Source: an uncultured Bacteroidia bacterium (GTDB taxonomy: Bacteria > Bacteroidota > Bacteroidia > Bacteroidales > UBA932). From it: a stretch of DNA of 47,228 nt. The notes below the pieces were generated by a model, which was not told the DNA's origin, made no database searches, and saw only the letters and a program-made list of their open reading frames with translations. Both the position numbers and the translations under genes were made by a program. The DNA lies in assembly GCA_902797035.1 (NCBI GenBank), contig CADBRH010000039.1, positions 1 to 47,228 on the forward strand, read 5' to 3'. Of the stretch, positions 1 through 9,646 are shown one piece after another. Position 1 is the first letter of the stretch. The number at the start of each line of letters is the position of its first letter.

Positions 1-30
1 CTGACGCCATATCTTAAGATTGAAATCCAT
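1..30 (-). CDS. frdB: Fumarate reductase/succinate dehydrogenase iron-sulfur subunit, N-terminal fragment
   Basis: Only the first ten codons are inside the window. The minus strand from base 30 reads MDFNLKIWRQ, which matches the usual start of Bacteroidetes FrdB/SdhB (a short lead followed by LKIWRQ). The ATG lies 6 bases after the frdA stop, so the two genes are almost certainly co-transcribed. FrdB is known to carry electrons through iron-sulfur clusters between the flavoprotein and the membrane quinone site. The cluster-binding cysteines lie outside the window, so the call rests on the start motif and on its position after frdA. Confidence 0.8.
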   Translation of the reverse strand, partial: MDFNLKIWRQ

Positions 31-36
31 ATCCGG

Positions 37-1983
37 TTATTCTTTGTAGTTTCTGGTTTTGACTTCGATAAACTCGTATTTGAGAGGTTCCTTGTGGAGT
101 TCGGGCTCCTTATCCTCGCCCTTGTACTCCCAGGCGGCGACATACATGTAGTTGGCGTCGTCCCTCTTTGCCTCGCCCTCCTCGGTCTGGCTCTCCTCGC
201 GGAAGTGGCCGCCGCAGGACTCGTTCCTGTTAAGGGCGTCACGGGCCATGAGCTCGCCAATCTCGAAGAAGTCCTCGAGCCTGAGGGCTTTCTCAAGTTC
301 CTGGTTGAACTCACCCTGCTCACCGGGGACACATACATCCTCGTAGAACTCTTTCTTGAGTTCCTTTATCTCGGATATTGCTTTCTTCAGGCCTTCCTCA
401 TTACGGGCCATGCCAACATAATTCCACATTATGTTTCCGAGTTTCTTGTGGATGGAATCGACAGTACGTTTCCCCTTAATGGCGAATAACTTGTCGATCC
501 TGGCCTGGACAGCCTTCTCGGCCTCGTCGAAAGCGGGATCGTTGATGTCGGTCTTAGGCTCGGCGAACTTGTTGGAAAGGTAGTCGGCTATGGTCACAGG
601 AAGCACGAAATAACCATCGGCGAGACCCTGCATGAGGGCTGAGGCTCCGAGGCGGTTGCCGCCGTGATCCGAGAAGTTGGCCTCCCCGATGGCGTACAGG
701 CCGGGGATTGTAGTCTGGAGATCGTAGTCAACCCATATTCCTCCCATGGTGTAGTGGATGGCGGGATAGATCATCATAGGCTCCTCCCAGGGGCTGACAT
801 TGTTGATCTTGTAGTACATGTCGAAAAGGTTGCCGTAGCGCTCCTGAACCCTTTGGTGACCGAGCCTCTTGATGGCGTCCGCGAAATCAAGGAACACGGC
901 GAGACCTGTCTCATTGACTCCGAAGCCGGCGTCGCACCTCTCCTTGGCGGCCCTGGAAGCCACATCGCGGGGAACCAGGTTACCGAAAGCGGGATAACGG
1001 CGCTCGAGATAGTAGTCACGGTCCTCCTCGGCTATCTGGGAAGGCTTTATCTCCTTCTTGCGGAGTTTGATTACATCCTCCATCTTCTTGGGAACCCAGA
1101 TGCGGCCGTCGTTACGGAGCGACTCGGACATGAGGGTCAGCTTGCACTGCTGCTCCCCGTGAACGGGAATACAGGTGGGATGGATCTGGGCGAAGCAGGG
1201 ATTGGCGAAATAAGCGCCTTTCTTGTAGCACTGCCAGGCGGCGGACCCGTTGCTGTTCATGGCGTTGGTCGAGAGGAAATAGGCGTTACCGTAACCTCCG
1301 GTGGCGATCACCACGGCATGGGCCCCGAATCTCTCGAGTTTTCCTGTAACGAGATTACGGGCGATGATACCCTTAGCCTGGCCGTTGATGACCACGAGGT
1401 CAAGCATCTCATGACGAGGGTAACTCTTTACTGTTCCAGCCGCCACTTGACGGTTCAAAGCGGCATAGGCTCCGAGAAGAAGCTGCTGGCCGGTTTGGCC
1501 GCGGGCATAGAATGTACGGCTGACCTGGACACCACCGAAAGAGCGGTTGGCAAGGTATCCGCCATACTCGCGGGCGAAAGGAACTCCCTGAGCGACGCAC
1601 TGGTCTATGATGGCCGAACTTACCTCGGCGAGACGATAGACATTGGCCTCGCGGCTACGGTAGTCTCCTCCTTTTATCGTGTCATAGAAAAGACGATAGA
1701 CGGCGTCGTTGTCATTCTGGTAATTCTTGGCGGCGTTGATACCTCCCTGGGCGGCAATGGAGTGCGCCCTTCTGGGGGAGTCGCTGATACAGAAAACCTT
1801 GACATTATAGCCCAACTCACCGAGAGAGGCGGCCGCGGAGGCTCCCCCCAGTCCGGTGCCGACTACTATGATCTCAAGTTTTCTCCTGTTGTTGGGATTG
1901 ACTAGACGAAGTTCCGACTTGCGTTTGGTCCATTTCTCGGCCAAAGGCCCGTCCGGAATCTTGGAGATTAATTTTTCGGCCAT
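37..1983 (-). CDS. frdA: Fumarate reductase/succinate dehydrogenase flavoprotein subunit
   Basis: The 648-residue protein is the catalytic FAD subunit that interconverts fumarate and succinate at the cytoplasmic face of the membrane. It has an N-terminal dinucleotide-binding motif ([18 protein letters not shown], about residues 41-58). His74 in [14 protein letters not shown] is the expected covalent FAD attachment site. The substrate-domain motif [12 protein letters not shown] lies in the middle, and the C-terminal FAD motif is [18 protein letters not shown]. The length fits the B-type enzymes of Bacteroidetes. frdB follows directly downstream. The usual cytochrome b gene (frdC) is not upstream; that position is taken by an unrelated hydrolase gene read the same way. 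A weak promoter lies just upstream. In an anaerobic gut lineage the enzyme would mainly act in fumarate respiration; that role is inference. Confidence 0.96.
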   Translation of the reverse strand: MAEKLISKIPDGPLAEKWTKRKSELRLVNPNNRRKLEIIVVGTGLGGASAAASLGELGYNVKVFCISDSPRRAHSIAAQGGINAAKNYQNDNDAVYRLFYDTIKGGDYRSREANVYRLAEVSSAIIDQCVAQGVPFAREYGGYLANRSFGGVQVSRTFYARGQTGQQLLLGAYAALNRQVAAGTVKSYPRHEMLDLVVINGQAKGIIARNLVTGKLERFGAHAVVIATGGYGNAYFLSTNAMNSNGSAAWQCYKKGAYFANPCFAQIHPTCIPVHGEQQCKLTLMSESLRNDGRIWVPKKMEDVIKLRKKEIKPSQIAEEDRDYYLERRYPAFGNLVPRDVASRAAKERCDAGFGVNETGLAVFLDFADAIKRLGHQRVQERYGNLFDMYYKINNVSPWEEPMMIYPAIHYTMGGIWVDYDLQTTIPGLYAIGEANFSDHGGNRLGASALMQGLADGYFVLPVTIADYLSNKFAEPKTDINDPAFDEAEKAVQARIDKLFAIKGKRTVDSIHKKLGNIMWNYVGMARNEEGLKKAISEIKELKKEFYEDVCVPGEQGEFNQELEKALRLEDFFEIGELMARDALNRNESCGGHFREESQTEEGEAKRDDANYMYVAAWEYKGEDKEPELHKEPLKYEFIEVKTRNYKE

Positions 1984-2022
1984 ATTTCAGTTATTAATGA
2001 TTAGCGTTTTAGGAACAGTCTG

Positions 2023-2053
2023 CAATTTTAATGATTTTTATCGTATTAAACAA
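2023..2053 (-). promoter_or_regulatory. Candidate promoter of frdA
   Basis: On the minus strand a TTG (2053-2051) and TAAAATTG (2030-2023) are separated by 20 bases. This resembles the Bacteroidetes -33 TTG / -7 TAnnTTTG pattern with one mismatch in the -7 box. It lies about 40 bases upstream of the frdA ATG. Confidence 0.35.
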
Positions 2054-2054
2054 T

Positions 2055-3116
2055 TCAAGAGACCACTTTCGGCAGTTTGCGGAGATACATCATCCTGTAT
2101 TTCCTGTACACTCTCTTTATGAACCGGTCGTACCTTGAAGGGGACATTGATCTCGAGAAATTGTTGTCAATATACTTCTCTACCTCCGCGCACTCATCGA
2201 CACATCCTTTCTCAAAACCGTATATTCCCTTGATAACCAATGATTGACTACAAATCTGAGCCTCGTCGCCTCCTTTATATTCCTTCATGAAGGACGGGAT
2301 ATGGTCGCTCCCGAACACTTTCAAAGGAATATATACACTCGTGGCAGGGCAACCCAAGACGGTCCACGCCACCGTCTGTGAAGGTTCCTCTTCGGGAGCG
2401 ATACCCTCGAAAACTATCGCGGATGAGGATATCTCCCTGATTATAGGTCTTCCTGAACGGGATATACTGTTTATCAGTTCTTTATGTCCGGTTGTGGATA
2501 TATCCAGACCCTTCATTATCCCGACAGCCTTCTCGAATCTGTCAACTCCCTTCCTGTCCTCAGGCCGGCCGCTTCTCGTGAAATTGGTCACAACCATATA
2601 ACCTCCCGGCTCATTATCCACGTCATACCTGCGGTAGGAATGGTTGTTCACCTCATAATAAGCGGCTTCTCCCTTGGCGTCTATTATCCCGAAATTGGCC
2701 TCCACTCCCCAAGGTTTCGGCAAAGAATCAAGAAAACGCTCGAAATCCCTAAGATCGGCGCACCGGCCCAGAGCCATGAACATAAGGACTCCCTCCTTAT
2801 CCATTTGGGAATCAGGGACATCATCGTCCTTAAGGTCATAAGTGGCGGTATTCATTATACAGAATCCGGCCGAATTGTGCCCTGACCATACCTCTCCTCC
2901 CTTGGATGAAGAGTTCACGAGCCCGATGAAATTATAGACCGGTCCCTCGAACCATCGCATCCTGTTGTTAAGCTCGTCAGTGTCCCTGTGTTTAAGCATG
3001 ACAGGGCGGCCGTCCTGACGAGCCTTTCCGGATATTATCACGGATGTGCAGCAGAAAACATTAGCGGGAAGAGCCAGCGCCACCGCTATCAATAACACTT
3101 TAAAATAACGTCCCAT
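2055..3116 (-). CDS. Exported Ntn-hydrolase (choloylglycine hydrolase / C45 acyltransferase-like)
   Basis: The ATG at 3116 gives 353 residues; a longer TTG start at 3137 adds seven residues of no evident value. Residues 1-22 form a signal peptide ([20 protein letters not shown]), and cleavage would expose Cys23 as N-terminal nucleophile in CCTSVIISG. The following [13 protein letters not shown] matches the conserved early motif of linear amide C-N hydrolases, and [17 protein letters not shown] also resembles this superfamily. Members cleave linear amide bonds such as bile-salt, penicillin or peptide amides; the substrate here is unknown. The start overlaps the end of ruvB by 17 bases in another frame, so it is probably co-transcribed with ruvB. 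Family level is fairly sure, substrate is not. Confidence 0.75.
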   Translation of the reverse strand: MGRYFKVLLIAVALALPANVFCCTSVIISGKARQDGRPVMLKHRDTDELNNRMRWFEGPVYNFIGLVNSSSKGGEVWSGHNSAGFCIMNTATYDLKDDDVPDSQMDKEGVLMFMALGRCADLRDFERFLDSLPKPWGVEANFGIIDAKGEAAYYEVNNHSYRRYDVDNEPGGYMVVTNFTRSGRPEDRKGVDRFEKAVGIMKGLDISTTGHKELINSISRSGRPIIREISSSAIVFEGIAPEEEPSQTVAWTVLGCPATSVYIPLKVFGSDHIPSFMKEYKGGDEAQICSQSLVIKGIYGFEKGCVDECAEVEKYIDNNFSRSMSPSRYDRFIKRVYRKYRMMYLRKLPKVVS

Positions 3117-4131
3117 TCTCTGTCTTGTTAACTTCAAGCTCGGCGTCCATCCCGAGGTGACGGTAAGCCATCTCAGTGGCTATCCTTCCGCGCTGGGTAC
3201 GCACGATGAAACCCTCTTTGATAAGGAAAGGCTCATACACCTCCTCGTATGTTCCCTGATCCTCACTGATAGCGGTGGCTATGGTGTTGGCGCCGACCGG
3301 TCCTCCTTTGAAAGTGGAGATTATTGTTCTTAATATCTTGTTGTCAATCGAGTCGAGTCCTCTCGTGTCTATCTTGAGTTTGTTAAGGGCGTACTTCGCT
3401 ATCTCTATGTCGATGTGACCGTCCCCCATCACCTGGGCGAAATCACGCACCCTCTTAAGCAACGCGTTGGCTATACGAGGAGTCCCGCGGCTGCGCAAAG
3501 CTATCTCCCTCGAAGCCTCGTCATCAATCGTCACTTTCAGGATCCTCGAGCTTCTCTTCACTATCTTCACAAGATCCGCGGTATCGTAATACTCTAAAGG
3601 ACAAGTGATTCCAAACCTTTCTCTGAGAGGGGCGGTGAGAAGTCCGCTCCTTGTCGTGGCCCCGACGAGAGTGAAAGGATTGAGGGATATCCTGACAGAC
3701 CTGGCGCCAGGGCCCTTGTCTATCATTATGTCGATCACGTAATCCTCCATGGCGGAGTAAAGGTACTCCTCGACCTCGGGGGAAAGGCGGTGGATCTCGT
3801 CTATGAAAAGTACATCTCCTGTCTCGAGGGAAGTCAACAGTCCCGCTAGATCCCCTGGTTTGTCAAGTACCGGGCCGGACGTCACTTTCATGTTCACCCC
3901 CATCTCATTGGCTATGATGTGGGCGAGAGTTGTCTTCCCAAGGCCGGGAGGGCCATGGAACAGCGTGTGGTCTAGGGCCTCGCCCCTCATTTTGGCCGCT
4001 TTTATGTAGATGTTGAGGTTGGAGACTATCTCCTTCTGGCCGGTGAAATCTTCAAGCTCCCTCGGACGGATAATTCCGTCCAAATCCTTATCTTTGTAAG
4101 CGTTTGTGTCGCGAGGATCGAAATCTGTCAT
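3100..4131 (-). CDS. ruvB: Holliday junction branch-migration ATPase RuvB
   Basis: The 343-residue protein is the hexameric motor that drives branch migration of Holliday junctions with RuvA and RuvC. Visible motifs are the N-terminal [11 protein letters not shown], the Walker A loop [18 protein letters not shown] (about residues 59-76), the Walker B/DExH stretch [18 protein letters not shown], the sensor motif [19 protein letters not shown], and the C-terminal winged-helix segment with [15 protein letters not shown] and [15 protein letters not shown]. The length is normal. ruvA and ruvC are not nearby. The gene is divergent from mfd across an AT-rich gap and has a perfect TATCTTTG -7 box upstream. 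Confidence 0.97.
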   Translation of the reverse strand: MTDFDPRDTNAYKDKDLDGIIRPRELEDFTGQKEIVSNLNIYIKAAKMRGEALDHTLFHGPPGLGKTTLAHIIANEMGVNMKVTSGPVLDKPGDLAGLLTSLETGDVLFIDEIHRLSPEVEEYLYSAMEDYVIDIMIDKGPGARSVRISLNPFTLVGATTRSGLLTAPLRERFGITCPLEYYDTADLVKIVKRSSRILKVTIDDEASREIALRSRGTPRIANALLKRVRDFAQVMGDGHIDIEIAKYALNKLKIDTRGLDSIDNKILRTIISTFKGGPVGANTIATAISEDQGTYEEVYEPFLIKEGFIVRTQRGRIATEMAYRHLGMDAELEVNKTENGTLF

Positions 4132-4140
4132 CAGAGGTTC

Positions 4141-4395
4141 AATTACTCAATACAAAGATATTGATATTTTTTATAAGATTTGATGGTTTAATATAAGTTG
4201 TTGAAATGTTGAAAACATATTCAATTCTTTAATAATCAATCTAATATACTATTCATTTTATAAGTGTAAGGTTGTTTTTGAGGATTTGAGAGAATGTTGA
4301 TAACCCGCCGCTAGTCCGGTGTCCACAGAACAAATCCTTTTTTCAACACTGTTTTCAACAGGTTTTCAACACGCTTTTTCCATAAATGTTGATAA
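4141..4395. other. Candidate replication origin: AT-rich gap with DnaA-box-like cluster
   Basis: The divergent ruvB-mfd gap holds a very AT-rich half (about 4141-4270) followed by a cluster of nonamers close to the DnaA box TTATCCACA. TTTTCAACA occurs on the plus strand at 4340-4348, 4352-4360 and 4363-4371, spaced 12 and 11 bases apart (about one helical turn), and on the minus strand at 4207-4215. TTATCAACA, one mismatch from the consensus, occurs on the minus strand at 4295-4303 and 4387-4395. GTGTCCACA is at 4319-4327 and ATTTCAACA on the minus strand at 4199-4207. Genes on both sides point away from the gap. An AT-rich unwinding region beside helically phased boxes is typical of oriC. 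No dnaA gene is present, and the cluster could instead regulate mfd or ruvB. Confidence 0.5.
4153..4160 (-). promoter_or_regulatory. -7 promoter box of ruvB
   Basis: The minus strand reads TATCTTTG, a perfect match to the Bacteroidetes TAnnTTTG -7 consensus, ending 21 bases before the ruvB ATG. No convincing -33 TTG stands at the usual spacing. Confidence 0.55.
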
Positions 4396-7300
4396 GTTCA
4401 AAAACAGGAAATAAACTGTCACTTCTTCTGTCGGAAAGGAACGAGGTTTACTGCAAGGGACTCTTTCTTTCCGCCCGTTGGTTCGTCCTCTGCCAGGTGG
4501 CTGTTGGCGGGACACATGTCGTCCTGATGCCGGACAAGGAAAGCGCCGAGTACTGCGCCTCGGATCTTTACAGTCTTGTCGATGGGGATATAGTGTTTTT
4601 CCTTCCCGACAGCGGGAAAGCTGTGGAAAAAAGCAATTTCAAGTCGTCCGTCGGAGTTCAGAGAACCTCCGCTATCGGTGAGTTGATATCAAACCGTGAT
4701 AATTCCGGGAGACTCTTTATAGTGACTTATCCCGAGGCCCTGAAGGAAAAGACCCGTCCGGTCTCCGAGATAGAGAAATCCGTTCTGAAGATCCGCGAGG
4801 GACAGGAGATATCTCATGATCAAATCATGGAAACACTTGTGTCCAAAGGGTTTGAGAAAACTGATTTTGTGTCTGCCCCGGGACAGTTCTCGATAAGGGG
4901 ATCGATAATAGACGTTTTCTCATATTCATACAATTACCCTTTCAGGTTGTCTTTCTTCGGCGACGAGGTGGAGTCCATCCATGTATTTGACTGCGACACA
5001 CAACTTTCGAAAGAGAAAAAGGAAGAGGTGGATATATTCCCGGATCTCGCTGGAGAGGAAGGAGGGTTTGTGAATGTGTGGGATTTGTTTCCGGAAGGGA
5101 CCGTTGTCTGGGCAGACTCCTCCGACATGTACAGGAAGGAGGATTTCTTCAAGGAGTTGAATCCTTTCAAGAAGGTCTTTATTGATGTTCCCCTCGAGGT
5201 TGACAACGATGAGGTAATAAAGTTCGATATATCCCCGCAGCCTGTTTTCAACAAGAATTTCGAGTTGCTCTCCGCGGATATAGGGAAGAATATCGAGAGA
5301 GGTTACAAGGTCTATATATTCAGTGACAAGAAGTCCCAGACGGACCGTCTCGAGTCAATCCTCAGGGAAAGCAAAGGCTTGATGCCGGAATTTGTCCAGG
5401 GTAAGAATATCCACGCCGGCTTCATAGACAACGAGGATAGGATTTGCTGCTATTCAGATCATGAGATTTTCGACCGTTTTCACAGGGTAAGCGTAAGGAG
5501 GACAGTAGAGAAAAGCGAGAGATTGACCCTTAATGAGTTAACCGCTTTCAATATTGGTGATTACGTTGTGCATATCGATCACGGGGTCGGGGTTTTCGGC
5601 GGTCTTGTCAGGATGTTCGACGACAAGGGCAGGGCCAGGGAGGTGGTCAAACTGATGTACAAGGACGGGGACGTGGTGTTCGTGTCGGTTCATTCCTTAA
5701 ACAAGATATCCCGTTTCCGCTCCAAAGACGGAGAGCCGCCAAAAATCAATAAACTCGGCTCAAAGTCGTGGCAGACCCTTAAGACAAGCGCCAAGTCGAG
5801 GATAAAAGATATAGCCAAGGATCTTATCCAACTGTACGCCAAGCGAAAGGCCTCTAAAGGGTTCGCTTTCTCCCCGGACAGCTACCTTCAAGAGGAACTA
5901 GAGTCGTCTTTTATGTATGAGGATACGCCTGATCAGGAGACAGCCACGAGGGCTGTTAAAAGGGATATGGAAGATTCCAGCCCCATGGACAGGTTAATTT
6001 GCGGCGACGTGGGTTTCGGGAAGACAGAGATAGCTATAAGGGCCGCTTTCAAGGCTGTCACTGACGGCAAGCAGGTGGCCGTTCTGGTGCCAACCACCAT
6101 ACTAGCCCTTCAGCATTACACGACATTCTCCTCACGCCTTAAAGATTTCCCCTGTTCTGTTGATTATGTAAGCAGGTTAAGGACAGCCAAGGAAATCTCC
6201 TCGGTCAGGGATAGGTTGAGGGAGGGGACTCTCGACATAGTGATAGGTACTCACAAGATGCTAGGGAAAGGATTCGAGTTCAAAGACTTGGGTCTTCTAG
6301 TGATAGACGAGGAACAGAAGTTTGGGGTGTCCTCGAAGGAAAGGCTGCGTCAATTGAAGTCGTCCGTGGATACTTTGACTTTGACGGCCACCCCTATTCC
6401 GAGAACACTTCAATTCTCCCTTTTGGGGGCCAGGGACCTTTCTATAATAAACACCCCTCCCCCGAACAGGATCCCAACCCAGACAGAGATAATCCTTTTC
6501 GACGAGGCCGAGATAAAAAGCATAATCAATTACGAGTTGGCTCGTGGAGGGCAGATATTCTTCCTGCACAACAAGGTTGAGGAACTTCCTTCCATCCACG
6601 AGATACTTCATCGCCTGAATCCCGACATGAAGATTTGTGTAGCTCATGGTCAGATGGAGGCGAAAGAGTTGGAGAACAGGATGTTGGACTTCATCAGGGG
6701 GGACTATGACATGCTCCTTTGCACCACCATCATAGAGAACGGCCTGGATATCCCGAACGCCAACACCATCATAATCAACCAGGCGCAGAATATCGGTCTG
6801 AGCGACCTTCATCAGCTCCGTGGCCGCGTGGGACGCTCCAACAGGCGGGCTTTCTGTTATCTGATTGTGCCGCCCCTTATCTCTATCACAGAGGACGCCA
6901 GGAGAAGGCTGAAAGCCATAGAGGAGTTCTCGGATCTCGGGAGCGGGTTCAACATAGCAATGCAGGATCTGGACATCCGCGGCGCCGGCAACCTTCTCGG
7001 GGCGGAGCAGAGCGGTTTCATCATGGATATGGGTTACGAGACTTACCAGAAGATTCTCGCCGAGGCGATGGAGGAACTTGGTGTCGAGACCGGAATATCG
7101 TCTGGCAAGGGAGATGAGGCGTTATCCGTCGACTGCTCTGTCGAGACGGACCAGATAGCCATGATCCCCGACTCATATATTGACATAACCGCCGAGAAGA
7201 TAAGGATTTACAAGCAACTCGACAATCTTTCTAATGACAAGGATATAGATCGTTTGAGAGAGAGCCTGAAAGACAGGTTCGGGATTTTGCCGCCAGAGGC

Positions 7301-7574
7301 GGAGAATCTTTTCGATGTGGTCAAGATAAGGAATCTTGGAGGAAGGCTCGGTTTCGAGAAAATAATCATTAAGAACGGGATGATGATATTGTTCTTCATA
7401 TCCAATCCTATGTCCCCGTATTACAAGACTAAGGTTTTCGCCGGCGTGCTGTCAAGAATAAACGCCAACGAGAAGATTTTCGCCCTTAAGCAAACCGAGG
7501 GAAAACTGAAGATTGTGTCGCGGGGGATTGACTCGCTTCCGGTCGCTCTCGCCACTTTGCGGAAATTAAACTGA
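4386..7574 (+). CDS. mfd: Transcription-repair coupling factor Mfd
   Basis: The 1062-residue protein is the translocase that displaces RNA polymerase stalled at DNA lesions and recruits UvrAB. The N-terminal third is the UvrB-like region with GQFSIRGSIIDVFSYSYNYP. The RNA-polymerase-interaction domain follows (about 410-480, DYVVHIDHGVGVFGGL). The RecG-like motor has Walker A GDVGFGKTE near residue 540, DEEQ near 641, the motif TATPIPRTLQFSLLGARD, and QLRGRVGRSNR in motif VI. A TRCF C-terminal domain closes the protein. Length and order are normal for the family. The ATG overlaps a DnaA-box-like nonamer. coaX starts 11 bases downstream, suggesting one transcript. Confidence 0.97.
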   Translation: MLISSKTGNKLSLLLSERNEVYCKGLFLSARWFVLCQVAVGGTHVVLMPDKESAEYCASDLYSLVDGDIVFFLPDSGKAVEKSNFKSSVGVQRTSAIGELISNRDNSGRLFIVTYPEALKEKTRPVSEIEKSVLKIREGQEISHDQIMETLVSKGFEKTDFVSAPGQFSIRGSIIDVFSYSYNYPFRLSFFGDEVESIHVFDCDTQLSKEKKEEVDIFPDLAGEEGGFVNVWDLFPEGTVVWADSSDMYRKEDFFKELNPFKKVFIDVPLEVDNDEVIKFDISPQPVFNKNFELLSADIGKNIERGYKVYIFSDKKSQTDRLESILRESKGLMPEFVQGKNIHAGFIDNEDRICCYSDHEIFDRFHRVSVRRTVEKSERLTLNELTAFNIGDYVVHIDHGVGVFGGLVRMFDDKGRAREVVKLMYKDGDVVFVSVHSLNKISRFRSKDGEPPKINKLGSKSWQTLKTSAKSRIKDIAKDLIQLYAKRKASKGFAFSPDSYLQEELESSFMYEDTPDQETATRAVKRDMEDSSPMDRLICGDVGFGKTEIAIRAAFKAVTDGKQVAVLVPTTILALQHYTTFSSRLKDFPCSVDYVSRLRTAKEISSVRDRLREGTLDIVIGTHKMLGKGFEFKDLGLLVIDEEQKFGVSSKERLRQLKSSVDTLTLTATPIPRTLQFSLLGARDLSIINTPPPNRIPTQTEIILFDEAEIKSIINYELARGGQIFFLHNKVEELPSIHEILHRLNPDMKICVAHGQMEAKELENRMLDFIRGDYDMLLCTTIIENGLDIPNANTIIINQAQNIGLSDLHQLRGRVGRSNRRAFCYLIVPPLISITEDARRRLKAIEEFSDLGSGFNIAMQDLDIRGAGNLLGAEQSGFIMDMGYETYQKILAEAMEELGVETGISSGKGDEALSVDCSVETDQIAMIPDSYIDITAEKIRIYKQLDNLSNDKDIDRLRESLKDRFGILPPEAENLFDVVKIRNLGGRLGFEKIIIKNGMMILFFISNPMSPYYKTKVFAGVLSRINANEKIFALKQTEGKLKIVSRGIDSLPVALATLRKLN

Positions 7575-7585
7575 ATAAGCTGATT

Positions 7586-8299
7586 ATGCCGAATCTTTTA
7601 ATCGAGATTGGAAACACCGCATTGAAAGCGGCCTGGGCCGAGGGAAAAACTCTTGGTAAGACATTCCGCTACCAGGGAGAGAAAATGTTCGGATTCATAG
7701 ACTCTCTCGTCGAGCGTGAGAAACCGTCGGTTATGGTGATATCCTCCACGATAGACATCGACGAAGAGGAGGAGAGAAGACTTGGCTCCAAATGCGGGAA
7801 ACTTGTGATCCTAGACAAGAACCATACGGAAACGGCTGTTTCTCATGGTATTCCCGAGTATCTCCCGTCAGACAGGGTGGCGTCGGTCATAGCCGCCAGG
7901 GACATGTTCAGGGGATCCGGAGTGATGGTGTTCGACTTCGGGGCCACGCTCACTATCGACATTCTCGGCGTTGACGGTGAGTACGAGGGCGGCAATATAT
8001 CCCCAGGGTGTCGTACAAGGTTCAAAGCCATAAATCGCTACTCAAGGAGACTGCCGCTTGTGTATATTCCCTCAAATGTCAGAGACACAGGAGATTCTCT
8101 TGTCTCTTCGATAGAATCGGGCGTTATTGGCGGCATAATGTTTGAAATACAGGGCTACTTGTCGTTATTTCCCGAAAAAATAGCGGTTTTTACGGGCGGA
8201 GACGCTTTATATTTTGCAAAAAAAATGAAAAACTCCATCTTTGTAGTCTGCAATCTTGTGTTGATGGGGTTGGCTTTAATAGCGGACGATTATGTTTAG
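7586..8299 (+). CDS. coaX: Type III pantothenate kinase CoaX
   Basis: The 237-residue cytoplasmic enzyme phosphorylates pantothenate in the first step of coenzyme A synthesis. It belongs to the ASKHA fold: the phosphate-1 motif is LLIEIGNTALKAAW at residues 4-17 (Glu in place of the more usual Asp), the middle motif is VFDFGATLTIDIL, and GGNISPGCRTRFKAI matches the CoaX signature region. It sits 11 bases after mfd and overlaps the next gene by 8 bases. The coaX to outer-membrane-protein arrangement is common in Bacteroidetes. The first-motif Asp-to-Glu change is conservative and does not argue against function. Confidence 0.92.
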   Translation: MPNLLIEIGNTALKAAWAEGKTLGKTFRYQGEKMFGFIDSLVEREKPSVMVISSTIDIDEEEERRLGSKCGKLVILDKNHTETAVSHGIPEYLPSDRVASVIAARDMFRGSGVMVFDFGATLTIDILGVDGEYEGGNISPGCRTRFKAINRYSRRLPLVYIPSNVRDTGDSLVSSIESGVIGGIMFEIQGYLSLFPEKIAVFTGGDALYFAKKMKNSIFVVCNLVLMGLALIADDYV

Positions 8300-9617
8300 A
8301 GGAAAGATAAGGATTATACTCACAGGCCTGGTTCTGGTTTTATGCGCTCTCCCGTCGAGGGCCCAGAACGAGGCGTATGGAGCCTTTTCCCCCTATTCCA
8401 TGTACGGAGTGGGTGACATATCCAAGTTCGGCACGGCTTACAACAAAAGCATGGGAGGCGTCGGGATCGCCACGCGGGACAAGAGGAATATCAATATTCT
8501 CAACCCCGCCGCTGTCACCGAGAGGGATGTCCAGTCGTTCATGCTTGATTTCAGTCTCGCCCAGGGCAACAGGTATTACGCCCAAGGAGACATGCGTAGC
8601 GCCAACAACACATTCAACGTCAACAACATAATCATCTCTTTCCCTGTCTGGAAGTCTTTGGCGATGTACGCCGGTCTCATGCCTTTCAGCGACATCGGCT
8701 ACAAGACGTCGGCTTGGGTCAAGGACCAGGCGACCATAGCGAGGGCAGGAGCGATACTCAACACGGTTGAGGGTTACGGAGGATTGTCACAGATAGTCTT
8801 CGGCGCGGGATTCTCCCCGTTCAAGGGTTTCTCCATAGGCGGAGAGGTGGATTATGTTTTCGGGAACCTCCACAAAGACAACACTTTCGAGATTTCGGAA
8901 TCGTCTTTCAGAAGCATTGAGAGCGGTTATACCCTCGGCCTTAACGCTTTCACGGGGAAGGTCGGGGCCCAGTACGCGTTCCCTATCTCCAACAGCGCCT
9001 CAGTTGTTGTCGGAGCAACCTACAGGTTCTCCGCCGACCTTAAGGGCACAGTTGACAGGTTCGAGATCCAGACCATATCCTCGATCAATGACTCCACCCC
9101 TTCCCCGAGGACATATTCCGAGGTTTTGAAAAAGGGCGACGTGAGGCTTGTCGGGGAGGCGGGTTTCGGGATAGCCCTGAAAGGCGGGGACAAATGGACC
9201 GCCGAGGTCAATTACCTCCGCTCCGACTGGACATCGAGCGGAATGGACAAGGTGACCGGTTTCGCCAATGTCGGCAACGCCGTTTTCAGCGCCACGACAT
9301 CCCAGTCCGTCAGGTTCGGAATGTCGTATGTACCCAACCGCAATGACATCAGATATTACCGGAAGAAAATAAACTACAGGGCTGGAACTTATTGGGATCA
9401 AGCGTATTGCGCTATCGATGGAACCAACCTTCACGCATTTGGTCTGACTTTTGGAGCGACCTTCCCGGTATACAGGCTGAGCAACGGTATCACGTTCGGT
9501 GTGGATATAGGCCAGAGGGGGTCGATGAAGGGTAGCATGGTTAGAGAGAGATACATCAATTTCAACCTTGGACTGAATATACACGACATATGGTTCATTA
9601 AGACCAGATACGAGTAA
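8292..9617 (+). CDS. Outer-membrane beta-barrel protein conserved in Bacteroidetes
   Basis: The 441-residue protein has a signal peptide (about residues 1-24, ending LPSRAQ). The rest is rich in alternating aromatic/polar strands, glycines and turn residues, as expected of a transmembrane beta-barrel. The early segment YSMYGVGDISKFGTAYNKSMGGVGIATRD followed by NPAAVTERD resembles the start of FadL/PorV-type outer-membrane proteins, where an NPA motif after a GG turn is common. It overlaps coaX by 8 bases and is followed after 29 bases by a TPR protein, in a cluster that continues to lptC and ppiD, so an envelope-biogenesis context is likely. The specific function is unknown. Confidence 0.75.
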   Translation: MFRGKIRIILTGLVLVLCALPSRAQNEAYGAFSPYSMYGVGDISKFGTAYNKSMGGVGIATRDKRNINILNPAAVTERDVQSFMLDFSLAQGNRYYAQGDMRSANNTFNVNNIIISFPVWKSLAMYAGLMPFSDIGYKTSAWVKDQATIARAGAILNTVEGYGGLSQIVFGAGFSPFKGFSIGGEVDYVFGNLHKDNTFEISESSFRSIESGYTLGLNAFTGKVGAQYAFPISNSASVVVGATYRFSADLKGTVDRFEIQTISSINDSTPSPRTYSEVLKKGDVRLVGEAGFGIALKGGDKWTAEVNYLRSDWTSSGMDKVTGFANVGNAVFSATTSQSVRFGMSYVPNRNDIRYYRKKINYRAGTYWDQAYCAIDGTNLHAFGLTFGATFPVYRLSNGITFGVDIGQRGSMKGSMVRERYINFNLGLNIHDIWFIKTRYE

Positions 9618-9646
9618 CGATATAAACTAAATAAAAGATAAAGACC

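Noticed and set aside
664-1905. A 413-codon open frame on the plus strand opposite frdA
   Set aside because: It lies wholly within the well-supported frdA gene in antisense, has no recognisable motif, and is explained by codon bias in a GC-rich gene.
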